Positions 63,961-64,000 of a stretch of 64,000 nucleotides of DNA are shown here, piece by piece (positions within the stretch are counted from its first letter, which is position 1; each line of letters starts with the position of its first letter). The notes beneath the pieces were generated by a model, which searched no databases, was not told the origin of the DNA, and was given only the letters and a program-made list of their open reading frames with translations. The stretch is from contig NZ_WBXO01000004.1 of assembly GCF_008933955.1 (NCBI RefSeq), forward strand, positions 186,001 to 250,000. Reading direction: 5' to 3'. Origin of the DNA: Heliorestis acidaminivorans. GTDB lineage: Bacteria > Bacillota > Desulfitobacteriia > Heliobacteriales > Heliobacteriaceae. Both the position numbers and the translations under genes were made by a program.

Positions 63961-64000
63961 ATGGAACGCACTTACTTAATGATTAAGCCTGATGCAGTAC
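63961..64000 (+). CDS. ndk: Nucleoside diphosphate kinase, N-terminal fragment (cut by window end)
   Basis: Only 13 codons are visible: MERTYLMIKPDAV, which is the typical N terminus of Ndk. AAAGGAGAG lies before the ATG. The gene continues beyond the window. Ndk equilibrates NTP and dNTP pools. Confidence 0.8.
   Translation, partial: MERTYLMIKPDAV

Overview
This window comes from the chromosome of a heliobacterium, a Gram-positive, endospore-forming, anoxygenic phototroph of the Firmicutes. Three things show this. There is a homodimeric type-I reaction-centre gene (pshA) next to genes for bacteriochlorophyll synthesis. There is a petCBDA operon whose cytochrome subunit is a diheme cytochrome c, together with a lipoprotein cytochrome c553. 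All of this sits inside a row of Firmicutes sporulation and housekeeping genes. The base composition looks clearly lower in GC than Heliomicrobium modesticaldum, so a Heliorestis-like species is my inference; a 16S or whole-genome comparison would settle it.

Layout. Positions 1-32.7 kb and 57.8-64 kb follow the rnmV-to-ftsH order known from Bacillus: rnmV-ksgA ... yabG ... ispE - GntR regulator - nucleotidyltransferase ... spoVG - glmU - prs - ctc - pth - mfd - prsA - spoVT - spoVB - mazG - hup - rqcP - yabP - yabQ - divIC ... spoIIE - tilS - ftsH - ndk. Lineage-specific genes are inserted in it: glnB-amtB, a siroheme/ferredoxin-type protein, a half-size ferritin-like protein, ilvA, an amidoligase-type protein, a PRC-barrel protein, a nucleotidyltransferase, ppx, and gatD-murT.

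Between divIC/ppx/gatD-murT and spoIIE lies the photosynthesis gene cluster (about 32.9-57.6 kb): hemA, petJ (cytochrome c553), a small membrane protein gene with petC-petB-petD-petA and a second small membrane protein gene, tspO, bchJ, bchG, pshA, then bchM-bchE-bchL-bchN-bchB-bchI-bchD-bchH-crtN as one tightly packed run on the same strand, without an internal terminator that I can see. HemA starts tetrapyrrole synthesis. BchHDI inserts Mg, BchM methylates, BchE closes ring E and BchLNB reduces ring D. BchJ carries a V4R domain and is linked to vinyl reduction. BchG esterifies the pigment and CrtN makes the C30 carotenoid. PshA binds the pigments, and the Rieske/cytochrome b complex with PetJ returns electrons to it. 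BchXYZ, PshB ferredoxins and the rest of haem synthesis are not in the window.

No tRNA, rRNA, CRISPR array or insertion sequence was seen. Many genes start with GTG or TTG behind a good ribosome binding site, and in several cases the revised start restores the residue numbering known for the family. The items most worth a second look are the duplicated Cys-containing motif at the C terminus of BchE, the cluster's position inside the sporulation backbone, an 18-bp perfect palindrome in front of the amidoligase gene, the siroheme-motif protein beside yabG, and the two unexplained small membrane proteins flanking the pet genes.
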